Below, in pieces: positions 25,758 through 33,996 of a DNA stretch of 38,621 bases; position 1 is the stretch's first letter; each line of letters starts with the position of its first letter. Source of the stretch: Akkermansiaceae bacterium UBA5689 (GTDB lineage Bacteria > Verrucomicrobiota > Verrucomicrobiia > Verrucomicrobiales > Akkermansiaceae); the NCBI GenBank assembly GCA_002420305.1, contig DIHT01000054.1:1-38621 (forward strand). Reading direction: 5' to 3'. The notes below the pieces were generated by a model. The model had not been told where the DNA came from. It saw only the letters and a list, made by a program, of their open reading frames with translations, and ran no database searches. Made by a program: the position numbers and the translations under genes.

Positions 25758-26354
25758 CTATCCCATCTGGAGCATCTCACCAATGCTTCTCAGGATCTCT
25801 TTCCTTCCCGCTCCGGTCTTGGTCGACGAAAGATATGCCCGGGGCTCGCCCTCACTCCACTTCTTCATCGCCTCCCGGAAAAGAGCTATATTCTTTTTTG
25901 CTACGCTCTCCTTGTTCTTGTCCGCCTTGGTAAAGACCAGTTCAAAAGGAACTTCTCCCGCTACAAGCCACTCCACGAATTCCAGATCAACACCCTGAGG
26001 GGGATGTCGTGAATCAATCAGGACGAAGGCACAGACCAGGTTCTCCCGTTCGACGAGATAATCTGAGATAAATTTCTGGAAACGTATGCGGTCAGCCCTG
26101 GAAACCTTCGCGTACCCATATCCCGGCAGATCGACGAGACTCCATCTCTCATTGATCGTGAAGAAATTGATCTCCTGCGTGCGACCGGGGTTGCCGGATA
26201 CCCGAGCCAGCCCCTCCGCCTTTGTCAGAAGATTGATGAGGGATGACTTACCTACATTCGAGCGCCCGATGAACGCGAACTCCGGCAACGAAGAGGCTGG
26301 GCAGGTTTCCAGGCTGACTGCGCTGAGTTTAAAGTTTGCCGAGTGGATCTTCAC
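25758..26354 (-). CDS. engB: ribosome biogenesis GTP-binding protein YsxC/EngB
   Basis: The 198-residue GTPase helps assemble the large ribosomal subunit. The G motifs are all present: G1 GRSNVGKSS (residues 30-38), G2 Thr in PGRTQEINFF (57-65), G3 DLPGYG (75-80), G4 TKAD (142-145) and G5 SSTKTGAG near 175. The length is normal. The start is GTG at 26352-26354; there is no ATG alternative ahead of the conserved N-terminal segment. It lies 55 nt downstream of the MYG1-family gene and is probably co-transcribed with it. It converges on the DUF1501 gene with a 37-nt gap. Confidence 0.96.
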   Translation of the reverse strand: MKIHSANFKLSAVSLETCPASSLPEFAFIGRSNVGKSSLINLLTKAEGLARVSGNPGRTQEINFFTINERWSLVDLPGYGYAKVSRADRIRFQKFISDYLVERENLVCAFVLIDSRHPPQGVDLEFVEWLVAGEVPFELVFTKADKNKESVAKKNIALFREAMKKWSEGEPRAYLSSTKTGAGRKEILRSIGEMLQMG

Positions 26355-26409
26355 CGTCGTCTAAAATTTGACATCATGGAGCAGGCTATCCACCTGTCCC
26401 CTCCCACAA

Positions 26410-27276
26410 TTACACCCAAGCCGCTCGAAGCAACTCCTTCAGGCGCTCCTTCTCCGTTGCCGAAGTCTTTGCTACGAATCCCCGGGCATGAGCAAAATGC
26501 ACATCGTCCTCCGGATCGATCCGGGTGAACTCCAGTCGGGGGTGATCATTGTGGCGAGAGAGCCCATAGCCGCTACCTCGCCGGTCCGGATACACCAGCC
26601 CCGCCACGCTCTCTGATTCACCAATGGAATCGAGATAGCGCCCCAACCCCACCGAAGGCTCGGCTGGAAGCGGATTGGTTCGTGGCATGAACAGAACCTT
26701 GAAGGAGTCACCACCGTTGGCCTCGAGCGTCCAGAGCTCACCATGCTCACCGATGAAGGTGAGCCGCTCACGCAGGGTCTTCACATACTCCAGCAGATCC
26801 TCTCCCACCCAGCGCATCATTTCATAAAGCAGATCCCCGGGGTCGAGACGCTCAGATTGTGCAAAACGTCGCAGCAGGGTCACATCCATTGGAGAGTTGA
26901 GCTTGCTTATGATGTCACGGTTAACACCCAGCCACTTGGCCGTCCCACCTGCCCCCCGGGTATCGAACCACTCTGCGGGCTCGAGCCAGTCACAGAACAT
27001 TTTTGCGTCTTCGTAGAGCCCGAGGTCCTGAAGCACAAGAGAAAGCGCACAGACCGGATCGTGATCGCGCGGGAACTGGTGATGATCAAAATTTCCTCGC
27101 TCAGGCTCATGTTCTCCACCCACATCGACCACCAAGACTCTTTCGTTGTCGAGGTCGCCCTGCTTCGGCTCACGCCGCTCGATAGGAGCCCCGTGCTGTG
27201 CCACCAGCAGGCTGCAGGCCAGGTAGTCGTCTTTATGCGCACCCCCCGGGTGCGTAAGAATCAGTTCGATGGACAT
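26410..27276 (-). CDS. MYG1 family protein (DHH-like metal-dependent hydrolase)
   Basis: The 288-residue product matches the MYG1/UPF0160 family. THPGGAHKDDYLA at residues 8-20 is the first metal motif, VVDVGG the second (Asp51), and NFDHHQF (Asp64-His65-His66) the DHH signature. Conserved later segments are GLVYPDRRGSGYGLSR and the C-terminal FVAKTSATEKERLKELL. Eukaryotic MYG1 is a 3'-5' RNA exonuclease; the activity of bacterial members is less clear. ATG at 27274-27276 starts just before the first conserved motif. It is upstream of engB, and a large imperfect stem-loop separates it from the sulfatase gene. Confidence 0.88.
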   Translation of the reverse strand: MSIELILTHPGGAHKDDYLACSLLVAQHGAPIERREPKQGDLDNERVLVVDVGGEHEPERGNFDHHQFPRDHDPVCALSLVLQDLGLYEDAKMFCDWLEPAEWFDTRGAGGTAKWLGVNRDIISKLNSPMDVTLLRRFAQSERLDPGDLLYEMMRWVGEDLLEYVKTLRERLTFIGEHGELWTLEANGGDSFKVLFMPRTNPLPAEPSVGLGRYLDSIGESESVAGLVYPDRRGSGYGLSRHNDHPRLEFTRIDPEDDVHFAHARGFVAKTSATEKERLKELLRAAWV

Positions 27277-27306
27277 GAGAGGCGGGACGGTAGGGAGTTG
27301 AGACCG

Positions 27307-27359
27307 GAGAGCAAGCCCTCGCGTCAGATTGGGTGCCAGCGCGAGTGCTGATTGCTCTC
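27307..27359. terminator. nested stem-loop between the sulfatase and MYG1 genes
   Basis: Outer arms GAGAGCAA (27307-27314) and TTGCTCTC (27352-27359) and inner arms CTCGCG (27318-27323) and CGCGAG (27340-27345) are each perfectly complementary and nested. They form a 53-nt structure in the 99-nt gap. It lies 16 nt past the sulfatase stop on the minus strand. No T-run follows on that strand, so it may slow 3' decay of the sulfatase mRNA or act in the MYG1 leader rather than terminate by itself. Confidence 0.4.
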
Positions 27360-27375
27360 TTTCCTACTCTTCTTC

Positions 27376-29133
27376 CTACATTCGCTTCAGGGTCAGCAGG
27401 CGAAACTCCATTGCTTCCGCTCCAGGAATTTCCGTAGCGCGGAGAATGAGTTCACCCTTCCCCTTCTCAAGTGTGATCTTCCCGATCGTCACCGCCTTGA
27501 AATCCTTGACGTAGGACTCCATACGCGGATGACGGTCGCGCGCCGCCCCCAGCTCTGGCGCATCATGTGCCTCTTTCAGCTCAAAAGGAAGCTTCGCTCC
27601 ATTGAAGGACAACTCGAACTTTGCGCCTGCATCCCGGGCCGCATAGTAGAGGGCGACCTCGTAAGTCCCGGAGGCGGCAACCTCTACATCAAAACTGAGC
27701 CAATCCTCAATACGTGTCCAATTCTTGAAATACGAACAGTTGGGAAACCGGTTTGACCGCTTAATGGCGCCATGGGCCGTCGCATCTCTGGCCGGCAGCT
27801 GGGAATAGCCTGCTTCCGGATGAGCAATGACAAAAGGACGTTTGTCATCGTAGTATGTCGGCATGTGGGTCTCACGGTGTGTCCTTGCCGCCCGGCTCAA
27901 GGTTGCAACGACCTCAGGGTGACGTGATGCCACATTCTGTGTCTGCGCTGGATCCGCAACCATATCGTAAAGCCTGCGCTTGTCGTCCAACCGGAAACGT
28001 TGACTTCGGACACTAATTCTCTCTTTCCAATGATTAATAAGAATACGGGATGGCCAGGGCCTCTCCTCGGATTTTTCTCCAAGCAGCAACTGCTTGAGGC
28101 TGACCCCATCAAGTTCCTTGCCCTCTTCAACAGGGATCCCGGCGAGATCACAGAGGGTTGGCAGAAGGTCTCGCACACTCGCTATCTGAGGAACAACCTC
28201 TCCCGGCCGAAGGTGGCCGGACCAGCGAATGTACAGCGGGCTTCTCACCCCGCCTTCGTCTGTCGACCCCTTCCTGCCACGCATTCCTCCATTCCAACGC
28301 ACTCCATTCGGTCCGTTGTCATGAAACCAGACTACGATGGTCTCCGCTGCCACCCCGAGTGACTCAAGACGCGCGAGCACCCGTCCGACATTCCAGTCAA
28401 TATTCTCACACATGGCGAGAGCACTCCTCTTATGAGTGTCGATCTCGCGTTCAGGGTTCTGTTGATTCTGCATCTTGAGGCTTCGTTCAGCAAAGCGCTT
28501 CCAGAACTTATCAGGAACCTGCATGGGTGAATGTGGGGTATTGTAGGGAATATAGGTAAAGAATGGTTTTCTGGACTCCACTGCACCCTCGATGAAAGCA
28601 ATCGCCTTACTCGTGAAGTCATCGACGCAGAAACCCTCACCCTTGACTGGACGGCCGTTCCACTCAAGAAGCGGGCTATAATAGTTACCCCAGTGGCCAC
28701 TGCAGAAACCATAGAACTCGCCGAACCCACGCCCGTTTGGGTGGTAGGGGTATTGCATGCCGTTATGCCATTTACCGAACGCACCGGTTAAATAACCCTC
28801 GGCCCTGAAGAGATCCGCCACGGTTACCTCCCCAAGATTCACCCGCTCACCTCCTGCTGAAGTAGAGTATACGCCTGAGCGTGCGTGATGCCTCCCAGTG
28901 AGAAACTCTGCCCTCGTGGGCGAACAGACCGGACATACATAGAAACGATCAAAGCTCGTACCATCCCGCTTCAACGAATCGATATGGGGCGTCTGAAGAT
29001 CGACATTACCGGAGCTTGAGAGATCTCCCCAACCCTGATCATCAGTAAGAAAAACCAGAACATTCGGTGAAGAGCCGACCGCTGGTTGAACCGCGATTCC
29101 AGTAAGGATGAAGAGGAACAATCTGACATTCAT
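27376..29133 (-). CDS. type I sulfatase, exported, with C-terminal beta-sandwich-like domain
   Basis: About 585 residues from ATG at 29131-29133 (the in-frame TTG two codons earlier is unlikely). A signal peptide (MNVRLFLFILTGIAVQPAVG) is followed by the arylsulfatase core: NVLVFLTDDQGWGD with the metal-binding Asp-Asp (31-32), and the formylglycine motif Cys70-Ser-Pro-Thr-Arg in VCSPTRAEFLTGR. GKWHNG, HSPMQVP and WFHDNGPNG supply further active-site positions. The Cys must be converted to formylglycine by a sulfatase-maturating enzyme, not found in this window. Residues about 440-585 form an extra domain (GTYEVALYYAARDAGAKFEL) like carbohydrate-binding modules of PVC sulfatases. The likely role is removal of sulfate esters from polysaccharides. 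Confidence 0.92.
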   Translation of the reverse strand: MNVRLFLFILTGIAVQPAVGSSPNVLVFLTDDQGWGDLSSSGNVDLQTPHIDSLKRDGTSFDRFYVCPVCSPTRAEFLTGRHHARSGVYSTSAGGERVNLGEVTVADLFRAEGYLTGAFGKWHNGMQYPYHPNGRGFGEFYGFCSGHWGNYYSPLLEWNGRPVKGEGFCVDDFTSKAIAFIEGAVESRKPFFTYIPYNTPHSPMQVPDKFWKRFAERSLKMQNQQNPEREIDTHKRSALAMCENIDWNVGRVLARLESLGVAAETIVVWFHDNGPNGVRWNGGMRGRKGSTDEGGVRSPLYIRWSGHLRPGEVVPQIASVRDLLPTLCDLAGIPVEEGKELDGVSLKQLLLGEKSEERPWPSRILINHWKERISVRSQRFRLDDKRRLYDMVADPAQTQNVASRHPEVVATLSRAARTHRETHMPTYYDDKRPFVIAHPEAGYSQLPARDATAHGAIKRSNRFPNCSYFKNWTRIEDWLSFDVEVAASGTYEVALYYAARDAGAKFELSFNGAKLPFELKEAHDAPELGAARDRHPRMESYVKDFKAVTIGKITLEKGKGELILRATEIPGAEAMEFRLLTLKRM

Positions 29134-29238
29134 CTGCAAGGTCGATGGTGCACATGAACCTCCAAGGCTTGAAGTAAAATCACAACTGCCTCTACCCCGA
29201 TCACGAAGAGTCCTGTTGTCTTACCGAAACACAATCTG

Positions 29239-29267
29239 TTGACCATCGTCTTTCTCTAACGTAAATC
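29239..29267 (+). promoter_or_regulatory. sigma-70-like promoter of the isocitrate dehydrogenase gene
   Basis: TTGACC (29239-29244), a 17-bp spacer and TAAATC (29262-29267) stand 23 bp before the ATG at 29291. Spacing is ideal and the -35 matches five of six consensus bases. The predicted leader is about 17 nt with no Shine-Dalgarno site. Confidence 0.5.
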
Positions 29268-29290
29268 CCACCCTCTCCTTTCTGCTGACA

Positions 29291-31510
29291 ATGTCTTCAC
29301 CCACGATCATTTACACGATTACCGACGAGGCTCCGGCTCTTGCGACCCGCTCTCTGCTACCAATCATTGATCGGTTCACCAGCTCATCAGGGATTCGGGT
29401 TGAGACCCGGGACATCTCCCTCGCCGCCCGAATCCTTGCGGTGTTTCCCGATTTCCTCGAAGAAAGCCAGCAGTGCAGTGATGCACTGACTGAACTTGGA
29501 GCACTCGCACAGACCCCTGAGGCCAATATCATCAAGCTGCCCAATATCAGCGCCTCCATCCCCCAGCTCAAGGCCGCCATCAAGGAATTACAAGAGCATG
29601 GATATTCTCTTCCGGACTACCCTGCAGCCCCTTCTACCCCTGAGGAAATCGACATCAAGGCCCGCTACGACCGAGTCAAGGGTAGCGCGGTAAATCCGGT
29701 ACTGCGAGAAGGCAATTCTGACCGCCGAGCCCCAAAAGCAGTCAAGCAGTATGCACGCAACAATCCTCATTCAATGGGCACGTGGTCGGAGGATTCCAAG
29801 ACGAATGTCGCAACCATGTCCGCAGGAGATTTTCGTTACCGGGAGAAGTCCATCACTGCTGAGAGTGCCACTACCTTCCAAATCGAGTTTGTCGATCCCC
29901 ACGGCAGTACTGGCGTTCTCAGACCCGCAGCGCCGCTTCTTGCCGGGGAGGTTCTTGATGCCAGCGTCATGAGCCTGAAGGCTCTCTCCTCTTTTCTCGA
30001 TCATCAGATCGCCCACGCGAAGGAGGAGGGCCTCCTCTTTTCCTTGCACATGAAGGCCACCATGATGAAGGTCTCTGACCCTGTCATCTTCGGCCAATGC
30101 GTGCGTGCATACTTCAAGGAGCTGGTCGAAAAACATGAACCGCTGCTCAACGAGCTTGGTGTCGATTTCAACAATGGAGTCGGAGACCTTCTTTCCAAGG
30201 TTGAGACCCTTCCTCAGGAAAAACACGAAGAGATCAAAGCCGACCTCCAGACCTGTTACGATAAGGGGCCGGCGCTGGCCATGGTGAACTCCGACAGAGG
30301 GATCACGAATCTTCATGTGCCAAGCGACGTCATTATTGACGCCTCCATGCCGGCCATGATTCGTGACTCTGGCAAGATGTGGAATGCACGGGGTGAGCGT
30401 CAGGACACCCTCGCCGTTATTCCCGACAGCTCCTATGCAGGAATTTATCAGGCAACGATTGAATTTTGCCGAGAGCATGGAGCCTTTGACCCTGCCACCA
30501 TGGGAACCGTTCCCAACGTGGGCCTGATGGCCCAGAAGGCCGAGGAATATGGCTCTCATGACAAGACCTTTCAAGCTCCCGCCGACGGAACTATCCGTAT
30601 CGTCGACGCCGATGGAAACGTCCTCATCGAACACAGTGTCGAGAAGGGAGACCTCTGGCGAGCCTGCCAGACCAAGGATGCTCCAATCCGTGACTGGGTG
30701 AAACTGGCGGTTACCCGTGCCCGCGCGACCGGGTCACCGGCCGTCTTCTGGCTCGACGAAAACCGCGGGCACGATTCTCAGATCATCACCAAGGTGCAGG
30801 CAAACCTCGCGGAGCACGATACCGAATCACTCGACATTCGCATTCTACCGCCAGTTGATGCATGCCGTTTCACGCTAGAACGGCTCAAAGCGGGCCAGGA
30901 CACCATTTCCGTGACCGGTAACGTCCTGCGGGATTATCTCACGGATCTCTTCCCGATTCTCGAGGTAGGCACCAGCGCCAAAATGCTCTCGATCGTTCCG
31001 CTCATGAACGGAGGCGGCCTGTTCGAGACCGGGGCTGGGGGCTCCGCTCCGAAACACGTTCAGCAATTTAATGCGGAAAACCATCTTCGGTGGGACTCCC
31101 TTGGTGAATTTCTGGCTCTCGCGGTCTCCCTTGAGCACGTCGCAGGTAAGTTCGGCAGCACGAAAGCGCGTATCCTCAGCGAGGCTCTGGACGAAGCCAG
31201 CACCCAGTATCTTCTCAACGACCGGGCGCCCTCTCGAAAATGTGGTGAATTGGATAATCGAGGCACTCATTTTTACCTCGCACTCTATTGGGCTCGCGCG
31301 CTTGCGACCCAAGACGAGGACCATGAGCTCAGTGCGGAATTTACCTCCCTTGCCAATCAGCTGGAAAAAGCAGAGGAAACGATCATGGAGGAGCTGACCG
31401 CTATTCAGGGACAGAATATCGAAATAGGCGGCTATTACCGGCCCGACGGAGCCACGGCAGATGCTGTAATGCGTGCAAGTCAAACGCTTAACTCCATCAT
31501 CTCAAGTTGA
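29291..31510 (+). CDS. icd: NADP-dependent isocitrate dehydrogenase, monomeric type (IDH-II)
   Basis: The 739-residue cytoplasmic enzyme oxidatively decarboxylates isocitrate to 2-oxoglutarate with NADP+. Length and motifs identify the monomeric class, not the 45-kDa dimeric one. They are NPVLREGNSDRRAP and YARNNPHSMGTW with substrate-binding residues, DASMPAMIRDSGKMW, PNVGLMAQKAEEYGSHDKTF, FWLDENRGHD, and the C-terminal LEVGTSAKMLSIVPLMNGGG. No internal deletion is visible. It stands alone, divergent from the sulfatase, with its own promoter-like sequence. Gene symbol usage varies (icd or icd2). Confidence 0.95.
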   Translation: MSSPTIIYTITDEAPALATRSLLPIIDRFTSSSGIRVETRDISLAARILAVFPDFLEESQQCSDALTELGALAQTPEANIIKLPNISASIPQLKAAIKELQEHGYSLPDYPAAPSTPEEIDIKARYDRVKGSAVNPVLREGNSDRRAPKAVKQYARNNPHSMGTWSEDSKTNVATMSAGDFRYREKSITAESATTFQIEFVDPHGSTGVLRPAAPLLAGEVLDASVMSLKALSSFLDHQIAHAKEEGLLFSLHMKATMMKVSDPVIFGQCVRAYFKELVEKHEPLLNELGVDFNNGVGDLLSKVETLPQEKHEEIKADLQTCYDKGPALAMVNSDRGITNLHVPSDVIIDASMPAMIRDSGKMWNARGERQDTLAVIPDSSYAGIYQATIEFCREHGAFDPATMGTVPNVGLMAQKAEEYGSHDKTFQAPADGTIRIVDADGNVLIEHSVEKGDLWRACQTKDAPIRDWVKLAVTRARATGSPAVFWLDENRGHDSQIITKVQANLAEHDTESLDIRILPPVDACRFTLERLKAGQDTISVTGNVLRDYLTDLFPILEVGTSAKMLSIVPLMNGGGLFETGAGGSAPKHVQQFNAENHLRWDSLGEFLALAVSLEHVAGKFGSTKARILSEALDEASTQYLLNDRAPSRKCGELDNRGTHFYLALYWARALATQDEDHELSAEFTSLANQLEKAEETIMEELTAIQGQNIEIGGYYRPDGATADAVMRASQTLNSIISS

Positions 31511-31582
31511 TTACTCAGCCCTGAGAAACTTGCGATCAACTTATCGCTAGTATATTCAAGCTCTTCGGCTTTAACTTGTGGT

Positions 31583-33853
31583 GTGCCTCGAAGATTCCCC
31601 CCACGTTTCAATCTCCTCAAGCTCACGATCCTCAGCGCTTCCTGCTGGATTGTAACTACGTTCTCTGGAATCTCGAATCCCGAGATCACTTCGGTAGGCC
31701 ATACTCCCGGGGGAAAAATATCATTTGAGTTAGGCCCTGACCCGGGGGGCTACCATATTCTTCGCCGGTCCCACGATTTATCAGAAGTGGGGAATGGACG
31801 CCCCGTAGCCATCGTGAGAAGTAATTCCAGCAGGGTAACCATCGCTGACTCCTCCCGACCGAAGAGTAGGGCCTTTTACCAACTCTCCCATTTCAGATCC
31901 TCCCAGACCGGGGATATCGACAATGACGGGTTTTCCGACTGGCTCGAAATGGCCAGGCCCGGCTATTACAACCCACTCAACCCGGCACCTCCGGTGAATC
32001 GAATCCACGGGTCCCTGATGCTCACAGATCGAGCACACTATGAAAGAATGGCAGGGCGAGACGGGCGCCCCGGAGCACCAGAAATCCGCGAGGTCAAGTT
32101 TCTCGTCTACAACGTTCACACACCTACCCCCGTTCTCTACTTCGCAGATACTACCCGTTATCAGTATCACTACGACTTCACCAATCAGGCGGTGAATCGA
32201 TATAGCAGCGTCAGCCTCTTTCAGAGTCACACCTACTTCAACAATTCAAACCGGAGGAACCTTGCGGGAAGCCTGATCGCTCACGATAATTACGTCGACG
32301 ACAAGGGGCAGCGGGGGCTCTACACGGTAGAATTCTGGCCAACCGATCCTGTGGCTTTCCGATTTGTGGAAAAGGGATACGAACTAATCGCCGCGTCCAT
32401 GCCCTTCGTCGATGGAAATATTGCGTATCATCCTGCAAGTGAGACTCAGCGGACAATCTATGAGGACGAGAAGGAAGCGTTTGACAATTCCTACGTCAAC
32501 GTAATCCAAACCGATGAGCTTTACCGAAATGTCGTGTTCACGGGACTTAATCCGGGTGAAGGATATGGCCGTCTTCGCGTCGTGAATGGCACTGAAACCC
32601 TCTCAGTCCGCGATGTCGTGATCTTCCGCAATATCCCTAACGACCTCACTCACGTTGCCGGGATCATTACTGAGATTCCCCAGACCCCGCTTTCTCACGT
32701 CAATCTCAAGGCGATGCAGAATAATACTCCAAATGCCTATATCAAGGATGCCTCCTCCAACCCTGATATCGCGCCATTGATCGGCCAGAATGTCTATTAC
32801 CGGGTTGATCGCGATGGCTTCGAAATGCGTGCTGCCTCGGACGAGGAAGTCGACGCATGGTTTGAGGCAATCCGGCCATCACAGCCTCAGACCCCTGTGC
32901 GGAATCTCAACATTACCGAGATCCGGCCTCTGTCGCAGATTCGCTTCGGAGCATCCAATGCCTTCGGAGCAAAAGCGGCAAACGTGGCCGAGTTGCGCAG
33001 AATCATCCCCAGGAATTCCCCTGATGGCTATGCCATCCCTTTTTACTTCTACGATGAATTCATGAAGTTCAACGGGCTTTATGATGAGGTCCTTGAAATG
33101 ATCGAACAACCGCTCTTTCAAAACTCCCCTCTTTTCAGGGACGCCCTTTTGAGGCGCTTACGTGACACTATTGAAGACTCTCCGCTCCCAGCCTGGATGA
33201 CCGAGGCTGTAGATAGACTAAAGGCCTCATGGAGGCGCAACGTCAGCCTGAGGCTGAGATCCAGCACAAATAATGAAGACCTCGAAGGCTTTAACGGCGC
33301 TGGACTTTACAGCTCTTACACCCACGCCATCGACGAAGGTCCCTTGGAAAAGAGCGTGAAGCAGGTCTGGGCCAGCCTCTGGAACTACCGAGCCTTCGAA
33401 GAGCGTGAATTCTGGCGCATTGACCATTTCTCCGCCGCCATGGGTGTTCTGGTGCACCCAAACTACACGGAGGAGCAGGCCAACGGAGTTGGGGTCACGA
33501 CCAACATCTTCGATCCGGCATGGGAAGGGCATTATGTGAACGTGCAAGTTGGTGAAAATCTGGTCACCAATCCGGAAGCCGGGACAACCCCGGAAGAGTA
33601 TCTCATCGCCCAGCTATTTGGAGGGTCAGACGAAATTCAATATATCCGGTTCTCGAATCTACTTCCCCGGGGAGAGACCATCCTCACCCGCGCTCAGGCT
33701 CTTGACCTCAAGGTCAAGATGGATCTGATCCACAACCATTTCCGCTCCTTATATCAGCCCTCCAACTGGTCCTCGTGGGCAATGGAAGTCGAGTTCAAGA
33801 TTACTGAAGGTGGAGACCTGCTTATCAAGCAGGCCCGTCCTTGGGTTTTCTAG
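31583..33853 (+). CDS. exported dikinase-like protein: phosphohistidine-like domain then PPDK_N ATP-grasp domain
   Basis: The 756-residue product begins with GTG at 31583. A basic n-region (PRRFPPRFNLLK) and hydrophobic core (LTILSASCWIVTTFSG) form a signal peptide. Residues about 32-107 are a small beta module ending SRAFYQLS. An EF-hand/TSP3-like loop follows (Asp111, Asp113, Asp115, Gly116, Asp119, Glu122). A middle domain of unknown type precedes TPLSHVNLKA, where His372 sits as the phosphohistidine does in PEP-utiliser domains. The C-terminal half is the PPDK_N/PEP-synthase ATP-grasp: FGAKAANVAEL (Lys464), LRSSTNNED (559-566) and IKQARPW (748-754). No PEP/pyruvate barrel is present, so a 'PEP synthase' label would mislead. 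The His-then-ATP-grasp order is that of glucan/phosphoglucan water dikinases. It is followed by a di-haem peroxidase gene on the same strand. The substrate is unknown. Confidence 0.85.
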   Translation: MPRRFPPRFNLLKLTILSASCWIVTTFSGISNPEITSVGHTPGGKISFELGPDPGGYHILRRSHDLSEVGNGRPVAIVRSNSSRVTIADSSRPKSRAFYQLSHFRSSQTGDIDNDGFSDWLEMARPGYYNPLNPAPPVNRIHGSLMLTDRAHYERMAGRDGRPGAPEIREVKFLVYNVHTPTPVLYFADTTRYQYHYDFTNQAVNRYSSVSLFQSHTYFNNSNRRNLAGSLIAHDNYVDDKGQRGLYTVEFWPTDPVAFRFVEKGYELIAASMPFVDGNIAYHPASETQRTIYEDEKEAFDNSYVNVIQTDELYRNVVFTGLNPGEGYGRLRVVNGTETLSVRDVVIFRNIPNDLTHVAGIITEIPQTPLSHVNLKAMQNNTPNAYIKDASSNPDIAPLIGQNVYYRVDRDGFEMRAASDEEVDAWFEAIRPSQPQTPVRNLNITEIRPLSQIRFGASNAFGAKAANVAELRRIIPRNSPDGYAIPFYFYDEFMKFNGLYDEVLEMIEQPLFQNSPLFRDALLRRLRDTIEDSPLPAWMTEAVDRLKASWRRNVSLRLRSSTNNEDLEGFNGAGLYSSYTHAIDEGPLEKSVKQVWASLWNYRAFEEREFWRIDHFSAAMGVLVHPNYTEEQANGVGVTTNIFDPAWEGHYVNVQVGENLVTNPEAGTTPEEYLIAQLFGGSDEIQYIRFSNLLPRGETILTRAQALDLKVKMDLIHNHFRSLYQPSNWSSWAMEVEFKITEGGDLLIKQARPWVF

Positions 33854-33996
33854 ACGAGGGCTGCTCTATCAACATGCTCTCAAGCGTGGTGTCTTATACC
33901 TCGAAGCGGTAGGAGAAATATTAAGAGTCGGTTAAGGCCGTAAAGCATCGGTAAAGTGCATGGTGCCGCCGTGCGGACTGTGGTTCATGGTTATCC

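Noticed and set aside
29771..30634. 287-codon minus-strand frame
   Set aside because: It lies wholly inside the monomeric isocitrate dehydrogenase gene, whose motifs are intact.
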